In this document: piece by piece, positions 37,405 to 47,208 of the stretch
How the letters are laid out: every line of letters starts with the position of its first letter
Numbering within the stretch: the stretch's first letter is position 1
Source: Nitrosomonas communis
GTDB taxonomy: Bacteria > Pseudomonadota > Gammaproteobacteria > Burkholderiales > Nitrosomonadaceae
Assembly: GCF_001007935.1 (NCBI RefSeq)
Contig: NZ_CP011451.1
Span: 1,798,001-1,862,000, forward strand
Direction: 5' to 3'
Length of the DNA stretch: 64,000 bases
Notes under the pieces: generated by a model
What the model was told of the DNA's origin: nothing
The model's input: only the letters and a program-made list of their open reading frames with translations
Databases searched by the model: none
Translations under genes and position numbers: made by a program

Positions 37405-38264
37405 TTATAATTTACAGATGACCTATCCGATATTATTTCGCCGTAAAGTATTATCCGTTCGTGAGAAGGAGAACCTCTCAATGGCGCAAGTGGCCAAGCG
37501 TTTTGGTGTAGGGGTCGCCAGCGTGATGCGTTGGATCAAAACTCCCGATCCCAAGACCACCCGCAACAAACCTGCCACCAAGATCAACATGGAAATGTTG
37601 GCGCAGGACATCAAGAATTATCCGGACGCGTATCAGTACGAGCGCACCAAACGGTTGGGTGTCAGCAAGCAAGGCATTAACCATGCTTTAAAGCGTCTGG
37701 GCGTGACTTATAAAAAAAAGCCTGTGTCACCCCAAAGCCAGCGAAAAAGAGCGGCGTATCTTCCAGCAAAAAATTGAAGACTATGAGCGAGCAGGCCGCG
37801 TTATCGTCTACCTTGATGAAAGCGGCTTTGCGCACGACATGCCACGCACGCATGGCTATGCGCCAGTGGGTGAGCGCGTCCATGGCGTAAAAGACTGGCA
37901 TGCACGAGGTCGAACCAATGTGATTGGCGCTCTCATCGGAAAGACGCTGCTGACCATAAGTCTGTTCATCGCCAATATCACCGCTGACATTTTCTATGCG
38001 TGGATAACGCAGGACCTTTTGCCTAAACTTCTGCCCGCTTGCGTGATTGTCATGGACAACGCAACCTTTCATAAACGGCAGGATATCCAAACCGCCATTG
38101 CCAATGCCGGGCATACACTTGAATACCTACCGCCTTATTCCCCTGACTTAAATGACATTGAACCCAAATGGGCTCAGGCCAAAGCCATCAGAAAAAAGGA
38201 AGGTTGTTCCATCGAGCAGCTCTTTGCCGCTTATGAAATTTAAATCATTTTATATGGGATCTGC
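37385..38264 (+). mobile_element. IS630-family insertion sequence, copy 1 (880 bp)
   Basis: The element is bounded by TA dinucleotides (37383-37384 and 38265-38266), the target duplicated by IS630/Tc1-type transposases. Its ends are imperfect inverted repeats: GCATGTCCCCTATAAATTG on the left and, reversed, GCAGATCCCATATAAAATG on the right. A nearly identical 880-bp copy lies inverted at 45004-45883. Confidence 0.9.
37418..38243 (+). CDS. IS630-family transposase, split frame (OrfA/OrfB)
   Basis: The first half (37418-37777) has an HTH region (MAQVAKRFGVGVASVMRWIK). The second half, in another frame and ending at 38243, has the DDE catalytic domain: VYLDESGFAHD, VIVMDNATFHK and YLPPYSPDLNDIEPKWAQ. 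The frames join at an A8 run (37712-37719) if one A is skipped (+1). Both IS630 copies show the same A8, so either transcriptional slippage makes the full protein, or the run is a homopolymer sequencing error. All catalytic residues are visible. Confidence 0.88.
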
Positions 38265-38449
38265 TATAAGGAGGAAATTTTCTAAATTTGATCAGCGTAG
38301 CTAGAAATGGCAAATCATCAATAATGACAGACAAGTTAGCTGGCTCAGCGAAAATAATGACTGCAAGCGCTCGATTTTAGCTTATTGGTCATGTGAGATA
38401 GAGCGTATTATTTATCTTGTCGCGTATTGGGTTATTTTCGTGAGATACG

Positions 38450-39817
38450 CTAACAATTTTCCTGGCGCTGCGCTGCCCGACGCATCTGAAGTGCGCGGTC
38501 AGTAACGCCCAGACGCTGGGCAGCTCTTTGTAGGTTGCCGCTAGCTTCATTCACAGCAATTCGGATAGCAACATTTTTACTTTCTCGACTGATGGTTTTG
38601 AGATTCACACCGCGCGTCAAGGCGACGCGGATGGCGCGCTCAAAGCCACCGTCGCACCATGTGCTCCAGTAATCAGTATGATTTGGTCGGTCTTCCGGAG
38701 GGATGCAGCCTACCGTGATTGCTCCTTGCCCGGCGTAATGGCAGAGCATACGTGCTACAACCTGTTTGAGATCACGTACGTTGCCAGGGTATTCGTGACG
38801 CAGCAGGTATTCCTGTACTAAAGCATCCAGCTCAGGAGGTTCTTGATTGGGGAGGAATACCTTCAGGAAGTGATTGGCCAAAGGAAGAATGTCTTCAGGA
38901 CGTTCCCGTAAGGGCGGCAAATGGCAAACATAACTGGCGATACGGTAATAGAGATCAGCGCGGAATTCACCGCGTTGCACTTGTGCGCAAAGATCGCGAT
39001 TGGTGGCGCAAATCAAGCGGAATGAAGTTTGCTGCCAAGCATTGCCCCCAACGCGTTTGAAGGTATGTTCTTGAATAACCCGCAATAGCTGGGCTTGCAG
39101 TGTCAGAGGGAGTTCTCCTACTTCATCGAGAAACAACGTACCACCGTTGGCAAGCGCGAACACCCCATCACGGGAAGACACCGCGCCAGTAAAAGCACCC
39201 CGCTCATGACCGAAGAACTCACTGCCGGATAATTCCGGCACGATCGTGGTACAATCCTGAATGACCAAATTGCCCTTGTGCGCACGGGGATCCAGGACAT
39301 GCACGAGATTTGCCAGCAATTCCTTGCCAGTACCACTCTCACCGAGGATCAAAACCGAAGCATCGGTGAAATGGGCCACTTCCACCACTTGACGTAGAAT
39401 CGCCTTCAAGACCTGGCTTTCTCCCACTAATACATTCTGCACTGCGAGGGAATTCACCAGATGATGCACCGCCCCCCAGCGTTGAAGACGAGAAATGATC
39501 TCATGGATGAGGGTATTATCTTGCGAGTTCACTAAGACGTCAGAAGCACCTGCTTCCAATAGCTGCCAGACGGCATCACCCGGAATAGTTGTGTTACAAC
39601 AGGCAAGCACGGCTATCTGGCCATTACGGCTAAGTTCGCGTAATTGCTCACAGATTTTTGGCGTGACCTTATTACTAAACATCACGCCTGCCATGCAGGA
39701 AAAACTATTATCATAGTCGTGTACTTTGATGTCCTGTTGGTGCAATCGATCAACGATTTCATCAGCAGCTTGTTTCTGATAGCCATCCATCCAGCGAAAC
39801 CAGACTTTGATAGTCAT
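38450..39817 (-). CDS. sigma-54-dependent transcriptional activator (bEBP) with degenerate receiver domain
   Basis: The 455-aa regulator has an N-terminal ~120-residue receiver-like domain that lacks a recognisable acidic phosphorylation pocket, an AAA+ domain (about 125-365) with Walker [14 protein letters not shown], the sigma-54 contact loop GAFTGA, and [10 protein letters not shown], and a C-terminal Fis-type HTH ([19 protein letters not shown]). GAFTGA is intact, so it should drive RpoN promoters. The only clear one in the window is at 26670-26685, ahead of the accessory cluster. The atypical receiver suggests control by ligand, partner or level rather than by phosphotransfer. Confidence 0.9.
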   Translation of the reverse strand: MTIKVWFRWMDGYQKQAADEIVDRLHQQDIKVHDYDNSFSCMAGVMFSNKVTPKICEQLRELSRNGQIAVLACCNTTIPGDAVWQLLEAGASDVLVNSQDNTLIHEIISRLQRWGAVHHLVNSLAVQNVLVGESQVLKAILRQVVEVAHFTDASVLILGESGTGKELLANLVHVLDPRAHKGNLVIQDCTTIVPELSGSEFFGHERGAFTGAVSSRDGVFALANGGTLFLDEVGELPLTLQAQLLRVIQEHTFKRVGGNAWQQTSFRLICATNRDLCAQVQRGEFRADLYYRIASYVCHLPPLRERPEDILPLANHFLKVFLPNQEPPELDALVQEYLLRHEYPGNVRDLKQVVARMLCHYAGQGAITVGCIPPEDRPNHTDYWSTWCDGGFERAIRVALTRGVNLKTISRESKNVAIRIAVNEASGNLQRAAQRLGVTDRALQMRRAAQRQENC

Positions 39818-39837
39818 CTAGTACCTCCAGTATTCAG

Positions 39838-40497
39838 TATTCTCGAAGAGAGAGCATGCTTAAATAAAGAGGAAAATAGAATTTTTCTAAACTAACAATT
39901 GAATTCGATTTTTCGAGTTAATGCCAGTGTATGTCATTGATATAGCAATGATTTTCTCTGATTCGATGTCTCGCTCATCTCTTCTGTTATGAGTAATGCT
40001 ATCAATATTGATCATTACTCTATGCAATTAGCTTTAAGCCTGATGATACTAATGAATAACAAATAGGCAGGCAACCCTACATTTGCATACAATTTTTCTT
40101 TCTTAATGGCAGAAATATACAAAGTCAGCCATATGATCTATGTAATCACTCAGAAGTATCTTCTCAATGCGTTATAAACAATAAACTTTCTAAGTTCTTG
40201 TGGAAATTATGGAACATTTGACTATTTAACTGGATCAATCATCAGCCAAGAGAGAGATGATTATCCCTGCTTAAATCTCAGCAGATAAACTAACAGTTGA
40301 GAATCATTTTCAGTTTTCTCACACACAGTACTCTTAACAGATGTGTAATCACTACGTGAATCGCATGCTCAATGCAAAGGGGTTAGCGGAATCGTTCAAG
40401 TTTAGCGGTGGTCACAATAACTGATTATGTTACTGATTTAGTGTATAATTATTTCTTGTTCACGTCCATTTCAAGTTAATTCTTAGGTACTTAATAT
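39838..40497. other. 660-bp AT-rich intergenic region upstream of typA
   Basis: I see no gene. A possible -10 element TATAAT occurs at 40444-40449, about 50 bp before the typA ATG, with only a weak -35 (CTGATT near 40421). The divergent bEBP gene must also have its promoter here. No strong dyad was found. Confidence 0.4.
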
Positions 40498-42312
40498 ATG
40501 TCACGCCCACTCCGAAATATCGCTATTATTGCTCACGTTGACCATGGTAAAACTACCATGGTAGACAAATTGCTGCATCAGGCAGGAACATTTGCCGCGC
40601 ATCAGACCATTGCCGAACGCGTCATGGATTCCAACGATATCGAACGCGAGCGTGGCATCACGATTTTTTCCAAGAATTGCGCAGTCGATTATGAGGGGGT
40701 GCATATCAATATCGTCGATACGCCTGGGCATGCCGATTTTGGTGGTGAAGTCGAGCGTGTGTTGTCAATGGTGGATGGGGTGTTGTTGCTCGTGGATGCG
40801 GTGGAAGGACCGATGCCGCAGACACGTTTTGTCACCAAAAAAGCATTGGCGCTGGGGCTACGGCCGATTGTTGTTATTAACAAGATCGATCGCCCTGGTG
40901 CGCGACCGGATTGGGTGATCAACCATACCTTCGATCTGTTTGATAAACTGAATGCAACGGAAGCGCAGCTGGATTTTCCAGTAGTGTATGCCTCCGCACT
41001 TAATGGCTATGCTACCTTGGATCCGAAGCAAACCAGCCCGGATATGCGTCCATTGTTCGAAACTATTCTCAAGCATGTGCCTGAACCTGCTGGCAATCCT
41101 GACGAACCGCTGCAATTGCAAATCAATGCGCTTGATTATTCGAGCTTTGTTGGGCGCATTGGCGTGGGGCGCATTACGCGTGGCCGACTCAAGCCTGCTC
41201 AGGAGGTAATGGTCATGACGGGGGAGCAAACGCCCAAGAAAGCGCGCATCAACCAGGTGTTTGGTTTCCGTGGACTGGAACGCGTGCCGCTGAGTGAAGC
41301 ATTAGCAGGCGATATCGTGTTAGTGAACGGAATTGAAGAGCTCAGCATCGGCACGACCCTGGCAGATATCGATCATCCCGAAGCGTTACCAATGCCGAAG
41401 GTGGATGAGCCAACTCTGTCCATGACTTTTCAGGTCAATACTTCTCCCTTTGCGGGTAAAGAAGGAAAATTCGTTACCAGCCGCCAGTTGCGCGAGCGTC
41501 TGGAAAAAGAACTGCTCACCAATGTGGCGCTCAAGCTGGAAGAAACGGGTGAGACTGATTCTTTTCTGGTTTCCGGGCGTGGCGAATTGCATTTGACGAT
41601 CTTATTGGAGAATATGCGGCGCGAGGGTTATGAATTGGCTGTTTCTCGCCCCCGCGTGGTAATCCGTGAAATTAATGGGGAAAAATGCGAACCTTTCGAA
41701 GTACTCACGGTGGATGTCGATGAAGAAAACCAGGGTGCCGTGATGGAAGCGCTGGGGATGCGGCGTGGCGATTTGCTTGATATGGTATCGGATGGGCATG
41801 GCCGAGTCAGACTGGATTATCGTATCCCTGCACGGGGTCTGATTGGCTTTCAATCGGAATTCATGACCATGACGCGTGGTACCGGTATGATGAGTCATGT
41901 CTTCGATGAATACGCACCGATGCGATCGGAGATCGCAGCACGCAGAAACGGTGTGTTGATTTCTGCCGAATATGGCGAAGCAGTCGCCTATGCCCTGTGG
42001 AAGTTGCAAGAGCGGGGACGCATGTTTGTCAGCCCGGGCGATCCGGTTTATGAAGGCATGGTGATCGGGATTCATAGCCGCGATAACGATCTGGTGGTCA
42101 ATCCGATCAAAGGTAAGCAGTTGACCAATATTCGTGCCTCCGGCCATGATGAAGCCGTGGTGCTGACACCACCGATCCAGCTCACGTTGGAATCCGCCAT
42201 TGAATTCATTGCGGATGATGAACTGGCGGAAATTACGCCAAAAAGCATACGGATACGTAAACGCTTACTGCTGGAACATGAGCGTAAGAAAGCATCGCGC
42301 ACAGCTGCATAA
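40498..42312 (+). CDS. typA: ribosome-associated GTPase TypA/BipA
   Basis: The 604-aa translational GTPase aids 50S assembly and stress adaptation. The G domain has [13 protein letters not shown] (G1, residues 11-23), RERGITI (G2), DTPGHADF (G3) and [12 protein letters not shown] (G4). EF-G-like domains and the BipA-specific C-terminus follow, with [20 protein letters not shown]. Length matches the family. It is followed by an FrnE-like gene 29 bp downstream. Confidence 0.97.
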   Translation: MSRPLRNIAIIAHVDHGKTTMVDKLLHQAGTFAAHQTIAERVMDSNDIERERGITIFSKNCAVDYEGVHINIVDTPGHADFGGEVERVLSMVDGVLLLVDAVEGPMPQTRFVTKKALALGLRPIVVINKIDRPGARPDWVINHTFDLFDKLNATEAQLDFPVVYASALNGYATLDPKQTSPDMRPLFETILKHVPEPAGNPDEPLQLQINALDYSSFVGRIGVGRITRGRLKPAQEVMVMTGEQTPKKARINQVFGFRGLERVPLSEALAGDIVLVNGIEELSIGTTLADIDHPEALPMPKVDEPTLSMTFQVNTSPFAGKEGKFVTSRQLRERLEKELLTNVALKLEETGETDSFLVSGRGELHLTILLENMRREGYELAVSRPRVVIREINGEKCEPFEVLTVDVDEENQGAVMEALGMRRGDLLDMVSDGHGRVRLDYRIPARGLIGFQSEFMTMTRGTGMMSHVFDEYAPMRSEIAARRNGVLISAEYGEAVAYALWKLQERGRMFVSPGDPVYEGMVIGIHSRDNDLVVNPIKGKQLTNIRASGHDEAVVLTPPIQLTLESAIEFIADDELAEITPKSIRIRKRLLLEHERKKASRTAA

Positions 42313-42341
42313 ATTATCTTTTTCTGGCTTTGCCTGCTGGT

Positions 42342-42980
42342 ATGAACGAACACACATTGTGGTATATCGCTGATCCGATGTGCTCCTGGTGCTGGGGGTT
42401 TTCCCCCGTGATTGAAACCATCAGGCATGATTATGGAGAGCGCTTGGCGATCAAACTGGTAGTGGGCGGGCTGCGTGCCGGCACTACCGAAGCGCTTACC
42501 CCCGGGAAACGGGCAGAGATACTACAGCACTGGCATAGCGTCCAGCGTATGACGGGACAACCCTTCACGTTTGAAGGGGTTCTGCCAGCGGGGTTCATTT
42601 ACGATACCGAACCTGCGTGCCGTGCTGTGGTTAGCGCTATGCTCATCGATTCATCGTATACCTTTCTGTTACTCGCTGCCATTCAACATGCTTTTTACGT
42701 TGAGCAGATCGATGTGACCCAGTTGCAAACGCTGATTCAACTCGCGACAGATGTCGGTATCTCTGCCGAATCATTTTCGCAAGTATTTACGTCGGATGCG
42801 GCTAAACAAACAACACAGGATCATTTCCGCCAGGCTATTCAATGGGGGATTCGAGGTTTTCCCACTGTTATTGGACAGGATGTTGCCGGTCTTCATTTGC
42901 TGACTAATGGCTATTGTACTATTGAAACCATGGGTCAGCGCATCGATGTATGGTTAAATACGTCTAATAGCCATGGCTGA
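42342..42980 (+). CDS. DsbA-family protein (FrnE-like thiol oxidoreductase)
   Basis: The product of about 212 aa starts at ATG 42342 (a TTG 12 bases earlier is less likely). It has a thioredoxin fold with DPMCSWCWGFSP (CxxC near residue 12), an inserted helical domain, and the cis-Pro region RGFPTVIG. This is the DsbA/FrnE-like group, usually cytoplasmic when no signal peptide is present, as here. It probably reduces or isomerises disulfides; the substrate is unknown. A decayed fragment related to its middle part lies at 54072-54180. Confidence 0.87.
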   Translation: MNEHTLWYIADPMCSWCWGFSPVIETIRHDYGERLAIKLVVGGLRAGTTEALTPGKRAEILQHWHSVQRMTGQPFTFEGVLPAGFIYDTEPACRAVVSAMLIDSSYTFLLLAAIQHAFYVEQIDVTQLQTLIQLATDVGISAESFSQVFTSDAAKQTTQDHFRQAIQWGIRGFPTVIGQDVAGLHLLTNGYCTIETMGQRIDVWLNTSNSHG

Positions 42981-43198
42981 CTATTTAGTACCGAGGAGTA
43001 CAGAAACACGGGTAACGGTGGAGTAGAGAGTCTGCTCTTTACTGTGCAGTGCTGTGCTGTGTATCGGTAGCCAGGTCTACAGGTCGATATTTTATGAACT
43101 GTAGTATGATGTGATTGAATATAGACTGATCCCTCTGCTGCACAGCTTGCCGAGCTCCGATTGATTCAGGATTGCCGAAAAACTGGGGAGGTTTGCCA

Positions 43199-43978
43199 AT
43201 GATATCTGCTCATCGAGAAGGGCGCTTATTGCGAAGTTTGCTGATCGCATTTCTACTATTATGTGGAATGTATCCTTTGTTAGTTCAGGCTGAAATCTGG
43301 AGTCGTACATCCATAAACGGCATGAGAGATGTGGCTGTCGCACCTGACGGCATCATCTGGCTTACCGATAAGAACGGCGCCGTCTGGAAGTCGGATAATA
43401 TCTACGCCTCCTCACTCACGCAAATTGCGACGAGCGGTTTTAGCCGAATATCTGTTGGACCTGATGGTGTGGCATGGGTAATTAAATCCAATGGTACCTT
43501 ATGGAAATTTGCCACAGACAGCTGGAGCGAAACAGCAGCAAAGGAAATAGAAGATGTTGCTATTGCATTCGATAGCAAAAAAGTTTGGGTGGTTGGAAAA
43601 AATGGCACGATATGGTTTAGTAGCGATCAAGGGCAGAGCTTCATGCAGATTGAGGGAAGTAATTTTAGTCGGATTTCTGTTAAATCAGAAAATATGGTAT
43701 GGGCAGTTAAATCCGATGGTACCTTGTGGAATCTGGCCGCGGGAAATTGGAGCAAAACATCGGCAAAGGATATAGAAGATATTGCCATCGCACCAAACGG
43801 TTTGATCTGGCTCACCGGAAAAGATGGAACGGTATCGAGCTCATCAGATGATGGCATTACTTTCATTCTATACGAAGAAGTCGGTGGTTTGAAAAATATT
43901 GATGCCAGGAACAGAGGCGCATGGGCGGTCAGTATCGATGGCACACTATGGCATAAATTCTTTTCTCCTCAGTTCTAA
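43199..43978 (+). CDS. secreted tectonin-type beta-propeller protein
   Basis: The start ATG 43199 follows GGGAGG (43184-43189). A signal peptide (about residues 9-32, ending VQAE) leads to six short repeats of the form W-x-x-x-x-(D/N)-G-x-(L/V/I)-W: IWLTDKNGAVW, AWVIKSNGTLW, VWVVGKNGTIW, VWAVKSDGTLW, IWLTGKDGTV and AWAVSIDGTLW. This is the tectonin/TECPR propeller pattern. Such proteins are often carbohydrate- or surface-binding lectins. It would be periplasmic or secreted. No neighbour reveals its ligand. Confidence 0.8.
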   Translation: MISAHREGRLLRSLLIAFLLLCGMYPLLVQAEIWSRTSINGMRDVAVAPDGIIWLTDKNGAVWKSDNIYASSLTQIATSGFSRISVGPDGVAWVIKSNGTLWKFATDSWSETAAKEIEDVAIAFDSKKVWVVGKNGTIWFSSDQGQSFMQIEGSNFSRISVKSENMVWAVKSDGTLWNLAAGNWSKTSAKDIEDIAIAPNGLIWLTGKDGTVSSSSDDGITFILYEEVGGLKNIDARNRGAWAVSIDGTLWHKFFSPQF

Positions 43979-44237
43979 TTCCATTTTTTAATCATACCTG
44001 ATAGTCTTCTGGCCAGCCTCTTGGCAGCTCGCGCAGAGCACAATAGCGAAGCGTATTGCGCTTTAGCATGCCCGGCATGGGCTAAAACTTGTTATCTGAA
44101 AGGCAATATGAGGTATGTGTGTCTATAAAAAATGTATGCAATTAAATTATTGCATGGGTTTTTGTCACCACTTAGCATGGCGATAGAATTTGATTGAAAA
44201 AGAGCATTTATTTTATCTATATATATTTAGCAGCCCG

Positions 44238-44303
44238 AATGTTAAACCTCGTCGTGGCGGTGCCATATGACTTCGCCTGTTGGCACTCTATGGCCCTATG
44301 ATC
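44238..44303 (+). repeat. REP-like palindromic repeat, copy 1
   Basis: AATGTTAAACCTCGTCGTGG followed by an imperfect hairpin around GACTTCGCC and TATGGCCCTATGATC. Related copies are at 46418-46489, 49066-49137 and 49592-49650. This one lies in the ~400-bp gap before the decarboxylase relic, which otherwise holds nothing I recognise. Confidence 0.55.
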
Positions 44304-44380
44304 CTATAAGCCGGGCGGCGAAACAGACTAAAAGAAAAATCAGGAGCACCAAATATAAGGCTTCGTAAATTGGCCTGCCA

Positions 44381-45003
44381 ATGAAGAAAAATACGACAGC
44401 GTTGAAAAAAACCATCAACTCGCTTGCAAAAAAGCACGGCACACCGCTATTTTTGATTAGCGAGAACCTGCTCATCGAACAGGTGAAGAAGTTTCAGACG
44501 CTACTGCCAAGCGTAAAGCCATTCTATGCGGTCAAAGCGAACAGCCATCCCTTCGTGCTGAAGATATTTGCAGAGTACGGAATCGGTTTCGACGTTGCGT
44601 CGACTCAGGAGATGAAAGCGGTGCTCGATCTCGGCGTTACACCCGATCGCATAATCTTTGCGAACACAGTCAAGCGGCCTGAGGCTTTGCAGTTTGCGGC
44701 CCAGCACGGTGTACGGTTAATGACATTCGATTCAGAATATGAACTCAACAAGATCGCAAAATATGCGCCGGGTGCGCACGTCTTGATCAGGATAAAAGTG
44801 CCGAATGTCGGCTCGCTCGTCGAGCTGTCCTTAAAATTCGGGGCCGAGCCGGCCGATGCCATTCCTCTCCTCATCAAAGCCTTTCAAATGAAACTCAAAC
44901 CGGTGGGAGTGAGTTTTCACGTTGGGTCGCAGAGTACCAACGAGGAGAACTATCTTGCCTCCCTTGAAATGGCGTCAATGATATTCAATGAGGCTAAGAT
45001 ATA
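44381..45003 (+). pseudogene. ornithine-decarboxylase-type PLP enzyme, copy 1, 5' part (interrupted by IS630)
   Basis: The 207-residue fragment begins MKKNTTALKKTINSLAKKHG and has the fold-type III (alanine-racemase-like) decarboxylase signature: FYAVKANSHP with the PLP Lys, FDVASTQEM, IIFANTVKRPEAL and VSFHVGSQ. Its C-terminal half is at 45888-46391, beyond the IS630 copy 2 inserted after EAK. Ornithine decarboxylase (putrescine formation) is likeliest; the lysine or diaminopimelate variants cannot be excluded. Compared with copy 2, about 15-20 bases next to the insertion also seem missing, so precise excision would not restore the frame. Confidence 0.85.
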
Positions 45004-45883
45004 GCAGATCCCATATAAAATGATTTAAATTTCATAAGCGGCAAAGAGCTGCTCGATGGAACAACCTTCCTTTTTTCTGATGGCTTTGGCCTGAGCCCAT
45101 TTGGGTTCAATGTCATTTAAGTCAGGGGAATAAGGCGGTAGGTATTCAAGTGTATGCCCGGCATTGGCAATGGCGGTTTGGATATCCTGCCGTTTATGAA
45201 AGGTTGCGTTGTCCATGACAATCACGCAAGCGGGCAAAAGTTTAGGCAACAGGTCCTGCGTTATCCACGCATAGAAAATGTCAGCGGTGATATTGGCGAT
45301 GAACAGACTTATGGTCAGCAGCGTCTTTCCGATGAGAGCGCCAATCACATTGGTTCGACCTCGTGCATGCCAGTTTTTTACGCCATGGACGCGCTCACCC
45401 ACTGGCGCATAGCCATGCGTGCGTGGCATGTCGTGCGCAAAGCCGCTTTCATCAAGGTAGACGATAACGCGGCCTGCTCGCTCATAGTCTTCAATTTTTT
45501 GCTGGAAGATACGCCGCTCTTCTTCGCTGGCTTTGGGGTGACACAGGCTTTTTTTTATAAGTCACGCCCAGACGCTTTAAAGCATGGTTAATGCCTTGCT
45601 TGCTGACACCCAACCGTTTGGCGCGCTCGTACTGATACGCGTCCGGATAATTCTTGATGTCCTGCGCCAACATTTCCATGTTGATCTTGGTGGCAGGTTT
45701 GTTGCGGGTGGTCTTGGGATCGGGAGTTTTGATCCAACGCATCACGCTGGCGACCCCTACACCAAAACGCTTGGCCACTTGCGCCATTGAGAGGTTCTCC
45801 TTCTCACGAACGGATAATACTTTACGGCGAAATAATATCGGATAGGTCATCTGTAAATTATAATCAATTTATAGGGGACATGC
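45004..45883 (-). mobile_element. IS630-family insertion sequence, copy 2 (880 bp, inverted)
   Basis: Same length and ends as copy 1: GCAGATCCC at 45004 and GGGGACATGC ending 45883, flanked by TA (45002-45003 and 45884-45885). It splits copy 1 of the decarboxylase gene. It is in opposite orientation to the copy at 37385-38264. Confidence 0.9.
45025..45850 (-). CDS. IS630-family transposase, split frame (copy 2)
   Basis: Leftward copy of the transposase at 37418-38243, differing by a few residues (ERAKRLG for ERTKRLG, KNWHARG for KDWHARG, SQRRR for SQRKR). HTH half at 45491-45850, DDE half at 45025-45429 and beyond, joined at the same A8 run (45549-45556 as T8 on this strand). The near-identity shows recent transposition in this genome. 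Confidence 0.87.
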
Positions 45884-45887
45884 TATA

Positions 45888-46391
45888 AAGCAGTTGCCCT
45901 TGGAGATCCTCGACATCGGTGGCGGCTTTCCGATCCGTTACTTTGAGCAGGACAAGGATAGCTTCGCTCCTATGTCCCTCCAAATAAAGAAGGAATTGAA
46001 ACGGTTGTTCGGTCCGGATGTCCAGGTAATCGCCGAGCCAGGCCGGGCGTTCGTTGGACCGGCATGCTATCTGGTCATGCAGGTTGTGGGAAAATCGATT
46101 CGTGGCAACAAGCATTGGTATTATCTTGACGATGGCGTGTACGGGTCACTGTCCGGTATCATCTTTGATCACGCGAAATACCATTACCATACGTTCCGCA
46201 GAGGGGTCAAGCAAATAACCACCCTTGCCGGACCTACCTGTGATTCGCTGGATATCATATCAGTAAGCGAGGATATGCCAGAATTGGAGATCGGAGATCT
46301 TATCTATTGTGAAAACATCGGTGCCTATTCCTGGGCAACAGCCACTAACTTTAACGGCATACCGCCAGCAGAAGTGGTTTTGATACCGTAG
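45888..46391 (+). pseudogene. ornithine-decarboxylase-type enzyme, copy 1, 3' part
   Basis: The frame gives KQLPLEILDIGGGFPIRYFE, VIAEPGRAFVGPACYLVMQV, CDSLDIISV (substrate-site Cys-Asp) and ENIGAYSWATATNFNG, the whole C-terminal half of the enzyme with a natural stop at 46389-46391. It has no start of its own and is cut from its N-terminal half by IS630 copy 2. It is nearly identical to 48533-49039. Confidence 0.85.
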
Positions 46392-46417
46392 ATGGTAGAA
46401 GATGGCTCGTGTTGCTA

Positions 46418-46489
46418 GAATGCTAGACCTTGGCATGACGGCGCAATACAGCTTCGTCTATTTTGCGTCTTACTGCTCTTACGATCAAA
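46418..46489 (+). repeat. REP-like palindromic repeat, copy 2
   Basis: TAGACCTTGGCATGACGGCG, CAATACAGCTTCGTCTATTT and CTCTTACGATCAAATCC. The centre CAATA-CAGCTTCG-TATT forms a short hairpin. It lies directly after the decarboxylase stop, as copy 3 does in the second unit. Confidence 0.6.
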
Positions 46490-46499
46490 TCCTTTTTCT

Positions 46500-46696
46500 T
46501 TACAACATATTAAGTTCTGCATGGTGCCGGACTGCAGGAATATGACCATCTGTCAGTTCCTTATAAATATCTTTCAGGTTCTCCTTTAATTCTTCGAGCG
46601 ATTCCCCTTGCGTCATATAATCAGGAAATTCATCAAGGTAACCTAACCACATCTCGCCGTCTTGCCAGTATGTAATGCCATTGCAGTTTTATACAT
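46500..46696 (-). pseudogene. HicB-family antitoxin relic, copy 1
   Basis: Leftward, the frame reads ITYWQDGEMWLGYLDEFPDY, then MTQGESLEELKENLKDIYKE and a stop at 46500-46502. This is the HicB-like antitoxin pattern (YW-D-MW-GYL-FPDY-TQGESLEELKENL). The ATG at 46694-46696 is in another frame, so a frameshift near 46682 separates start and body. I find no hicA toxin in the adjacent DNA. An orphan, broken antitoxin is the best reading. Confidence 0.65.
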
Positions 46697-47031
46697 TCAT
46701 TTACCTTTTAAGTATCATGTAAAGTGATGTGCTCTCGCAAAAATCAGCACCATAACCTTATGTCAACGTGTGCATCTTCAAAATAAAAGATTTAAAAAAT
46801 CCGATAAAACCCTATCATAAACCTGTGAGTATCATGCGTAAAATATGATTTTTTGAATGAGGCTTGCCTTCTTTATTCGAGAAAGCTTTATGGAAAGCAT
46901 TTGAATGGATCAAGTTCCTTATTCGCGGCCTGGCTCCTTTTTGCTATGTTCAATTGCAAGACGCGACCCTTTTGTGCGCAGTGGGTGCGTGAGAGGTGAT
47001 GTCAAATGTAAGGCCTGACCCTAAGATCGCA

Positions 47032-47208
47032 TTAAAATTCGGGGCTGAGCCGGCCGATGCTATTCCTCTTCTGATTAAAGCTTTTCAAATGAAACTAAAA
47101 CCGGTGGGAGTGAGTTTTCACGTTGGGTCGCAGAGTACCAACGAGGAGAACTATCTCGCATCCCTTGAAATGGCGTCAATGATATTCATTGAGGCTAAGG
47201 ATTTAGCT
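47032..47208 (+). pseudogene. ornithine-decarboxylase-type enzyme, copy 2, middle fragment (interrupted by ISAzo13-family element)
   Basis: The fragment starts at the duplication junction with LKFGAEPADAIPLLIKAFQM and runs through VSFHVGSQSTNEENYLASLE to FIEAKDLA, where the ISAzo13-like element begins at 47209. It lacks the N-terminal ~150 residues present in copy 1. Identity to copy 1 is high. The break is within a few codons of the IS630 break in copy 1. Confidence 0.85.

Noticed and set aside
41602..42147. A 181-codon open frame opposite typA
   Set aside because: It mirrors the highly conserved typA coding sequence and has no credible start region.
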